Part shown: positions 52,727 to 54,105 of the stretch, piece after piece
Layout of the letters: each line of letters opens with the position of its first letter
Numbering within the stretch: position 1 is the first letter of the stretch
Source of the DNA: Bacteroidota bacterium
Lineage (GTDB): Bacteria; Bacteroidota; Bacteroidia; Bacteroidales; VadinHA17
Length of the DNA stretch: 54,105 bases
NCBI GenBank assembly: GCA_011050615.1
Contig: DRFJ01000040.1
Location: 1 to 54,105 of the forward strand
Direction of reading: 5' to 3'
The notes under the pieces: generated by a model
Databases searched by the model: none
Told to the model about the DNA's origin: nothing
Seen by the model: only the letters and a program-made list of their open reading frames with translations
Program-made: the position numbers and the translations under genes

Positions 52727-53290
52727 ATGTTAAATCTCTGCTTGTGTATTGGTTTATGTGCCATAATATGGATATTCAACGGGTACTCTATAATACATGC
52801 AATAAGAGAAAAGGTAATTGCTGAACTCTACATGCATGCAGGGCTTGGTATTTTTTTCAGTGTGACGGTACTTGAGCTTACCATTGGTAACGACGGGGCG
52901 TGGAAGAGGCTTGACTCCCTGTGGCTGCAGATCTTTGGTTTCATCCTTTACCTGCCATCAGCCTACCTGGTAATTTCTTCCGTAATTGCTCTCAAACACA
53001 GGGGGAAGTCCAAAGGCAGTGACTTTACCCAGACCACGACATTTATCAATAAAGGTCTGTACGGGCATATCAGGCAACCAATGACACTGGGTTTAGCCTT
53101 ATGGTCAATCGCCTTTATATTAGTATTCCAGTCTGTCCCGGCCACCATATTATGTATTATCTCATTTTTTTGCTTCTGGCAGGCAGCGAGAAAGGAAAGT
53201 AAATACAATATCAGGAAATTTGGAGATGCTTATAATGCATATATAGGAAAAGTACCGATGTGGAATTTCCTGAAGAAGTCCAAATCTTAA
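52727..53290 (+). CDS. ICMT/PEMT-like membrane methyltransferase
   Basis: 187 residues with four or five hydrophobic segments. GLYGHIRQPMTLGLALWSIA corresponds to the 'GPYRYVRHPMYLG' SAM-binding helix of isoprenylcysteine carboxyl methyltransferase/phospholipid methyltransferase-type proteins. ARKESKYNIRKFGDAYNAYI corresponds to the C-terminal E-x-x-L-x-x-x-F-G-x-x-Y-x-x-Y motif. It probably methylates a membrane lipid or small hydrophobic molecule; the bacterial substrates are mostly unknown. It stands alone between the divergent PBP gene and the cupin remnant. Confidence 0.78.
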   Translation: MLNLCLCIGLCAIIWIFNGYSIIHAIREKVIAELYMHAGLGIFFSVTVLELTIGNDGAWKRLDSLWLQIFGFILYLPSAYLVISSVIALKHRGKSKGSDFTQTTTFINKGLYGHIRQPMTLGLALWSIAFILVFQSVPATILCIISFFCFWQAARKESKYNIRKFGDAYNAYIGKVPMWNFLKKSKS

Positions 53291-53370
53291 TGGCAACAAG
53301 GCAGGGTCGCCCAGGATGAGTGTCTCCGCAGTATTGCGATAAATTTATTATTTCCGCCAAAAACAATCTC

Positions 53371-53646
53371 ATGAATAAATTTTCAATAATAACACTTACC
53401 TTGATCCTTTTCAGCCTTGTGCACTGTGGCTGTAATACTGAAAGTAAAGAAACACAACAAGCGGCTTCCGGTGAGGAAGATATTACCATTATTCTTGAAA
53501 GCTGGTGCAAATCATTTGTAGAAAAGACAGATAGTGATTACGAAATTATTGTGAATTTCACAGTAACTGATAATGATCAATCACAACATATTATAATTAG
53601 CAATCATGTTTTTCCTGCAGCGTTTCTTCAACACTTCACCGCATGA
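53371..53646 (+). pseudogene. Lipoprotein N-terminal fragment of the broken cupin gene
   Basis: From the ATG at 53371: lipoprotein signal peptide (FSIITLTLILFSLVHCGC) and about 70 further residues (DITIILESWCKSFVEKTDSD, YEIIVNFTVTDND) that faintly resemble an SCP2-like sandwich. The frame ends at 53646. The reading moves to another frame in the region 53600-53640, where FFNTSPHDKVVLAEENSRIV leads on toward the cupin part. I take the two pieces as one former gene separated by a frameshift. Confidence 0.55.
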
Positions 53647-53982
53647 CAAAGTGGTTCTTGCTGAAGAGAACTCAAGGATTGTACACTGAGGACATGCCAT
53701 CCCAATCTTCTACACTACAGCTGATAAGATTGGAGTGCGCAGTGCCTGGTACCGGGTAAACAGGGGGCAGCAGGTAAATGAACCCGGTGACACAAACCCT
53801 TTCCCCCAGTACTTAATTATCACCAGGGGAAAGGGATTTGCCGGGATAGGGAATGACACCCTGAAAATCAGGGAAAATGAAGCATACTACATTGAGCCTG
53901 GTTCAGACCATGTATTCTGGACAGAATCTGATGAGCCCATGGAGAGATCTTCCTCACCTGGGGGAGAGTGAGCATAGAATGA
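53624..53982 (+). pseudogene. Cupin-domain remnant with internal stop and 3' frameshift
   Basis: The frame reads FFNTSPHDKVVLAEENSRIVH, then TGA at 53687-53689, then GHAIPIFYTTADKIGVRSAW, continuing through a cupin core (QVNEPGDTNPFPQYLIITRG, GNDTLKIRENEAYYIEPGSD). The TGA could be a mutated Trp codon. After DEPME the frame is shifted. Removing a duplicated AG near 53945 restores IFLTWGRVSIE and a stop at 53982, resembling the expected cupin end. Three lesions in about 600 bases make this a true pseudogene or a low-quality stretch. The cupin could have bound a small ligand or metal. Confidence 0.65.
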
Positions 53983-54013
53983 AAAACCAAGATCCCCCTG
54001 ATTTGCTTCGCTC

Positions 54014-54082
54014 ATCTTCCCTTTTGACTCTCTGTGGTCGCCGAGCTCATCCCGCAATGCGGGATTCGGGTCAAAGGGAGAT
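54014..54082. repeat. Long imperfect palindrome at the right edge
   Basis: The outer arms ATCTTCCCTTTTGAC (54014-54028) and GTCAAAGGGAGAT (54070-54082) pair with two bulges. Inside, ATCCCGC (54049-54055) and GCGGGAT (54059-54065) form a perfect stem with a 3-base loop. No gene is recognisable between 53983 and the end of the window. The element may be a palindromic repeat or a terminator lacking T. Confidence 0.5.
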
Positions 54083-54105
54083 CCCTGCCAGGTCAAGTAT
54101 AAATG

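Noticed and set aside
13527-53982. Stop-codon recoding as a common cause of the interrupted genes
   Set aside because: The interrupted genes use TAG, TAA and TGA respectively, and others have frameshifts. Intact genes end normally with all three stops.
1-54105. CRISPR arrays, phage structural genes, restriction-modification or toxin-antitoxin loci
   Set aside because: No regularly spaced repeats, capsid or tail-like genes, methylase/endonuclease pairs or small paired toxin genes were recognised on either strand.

Overview
The window looks like chromosomal DNA from an anaerobic or facultative member of the Bacteroidota, most likely Bacteroidales/Marinilabiliales. The evidence is the recurrent TAnnTTTG -7 promoter element (for example before trmD, thrS and several lipoprotein genes), the many lipoprotein signal peptides ending in a Cys lipobox, the 6-bladed beta-propeller lipoproteins, a stand-alone TonB-plug protein, the long signal peptidase I with a large insert, and ornithine aminotransferase and tricorn-type protease genes of the Bacteroidetes kind. 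No genus can be named from sequence reading alone.

Layout. 1-3.2 kb is an unstable accessory stretch. It holds the 5' tip of an IS3-family transposase running off the left edge, two 6-bladed beta-propeller lipoproteins (the second with a frameshifted C-terminus) and a truncated tyrosine-integrase remnant. 3.2-10.3 kb is an L-rhamnose scavenging operon on the minus strand: rhaT permease, rhaA isomerase, a secreted GH78 alpha-L-rhamnosidase, a class II aldolase and a small TonB-plug protein. No rhamnulokinase is present. tRNA-Leu(GAG) and an aldo/keto reductase follow. 11.8-13.5 kb is a MurNAc/GlcNAc recycling pair (BadF/BadG-type sugar kinase and MurQ), and 13.5-14.2 kb a PKD lipoprotein broken by an amber codon. 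14.4-17.7 kb is the conserved thrS-infC-rpmI-rplT operon, in which infC very probably starts at a non-canonical AUA. 17.9-21.1 kb is hsp20-clpB, and 21.1-23.3 kb dapB-lepB on the minus strand.

23.4-29.4 kb holds a secreted DUF4091 protein coupled to a DUF1080 lipoprotein, an amidohydrolase lipoprotein and an esterase lipoprotein. 29.5-37.8 kb carries trmD, rocD, an M28 aminopeptidase with PDZ domain, a membrane protein, an ECF sigma/anti-sigma/beta-strand-repeat operon and an isoaspartyl peptidase lipoprotein. 37.8-48.4 kb has mutS2, a second M28 peptidase, a purple-acid-phosphatase-like phosphoesterase, a tricorn-type S41 protease and an EamA permease. 48.5-54.1 kb again shows decay: an Ig-like secreted protein with an in-frame TAA and a lost 3' end, an intact class A penicillin-binding protein, an ICMT-like membrane methyltransferase and a cupin lipoprotein with several lesions.

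Functionally the window combines housekeeping translation and stress genes with periplasmic or surface degradation of polysaccharide side chains and peptides. At least five genes at its accessory ends and junctions are broken. The lesions use three different stop codons plus frameshifts, so they point to pseudogenes or assembly errors rather than recoding. I found no clearly undescribed multi-gene system. The most useful signals are the infC AUA start, the kinase-less rhamnose operon with a half-size aldolase, the cluster of broken genes, and recurring GC-rich palindromes between genes.
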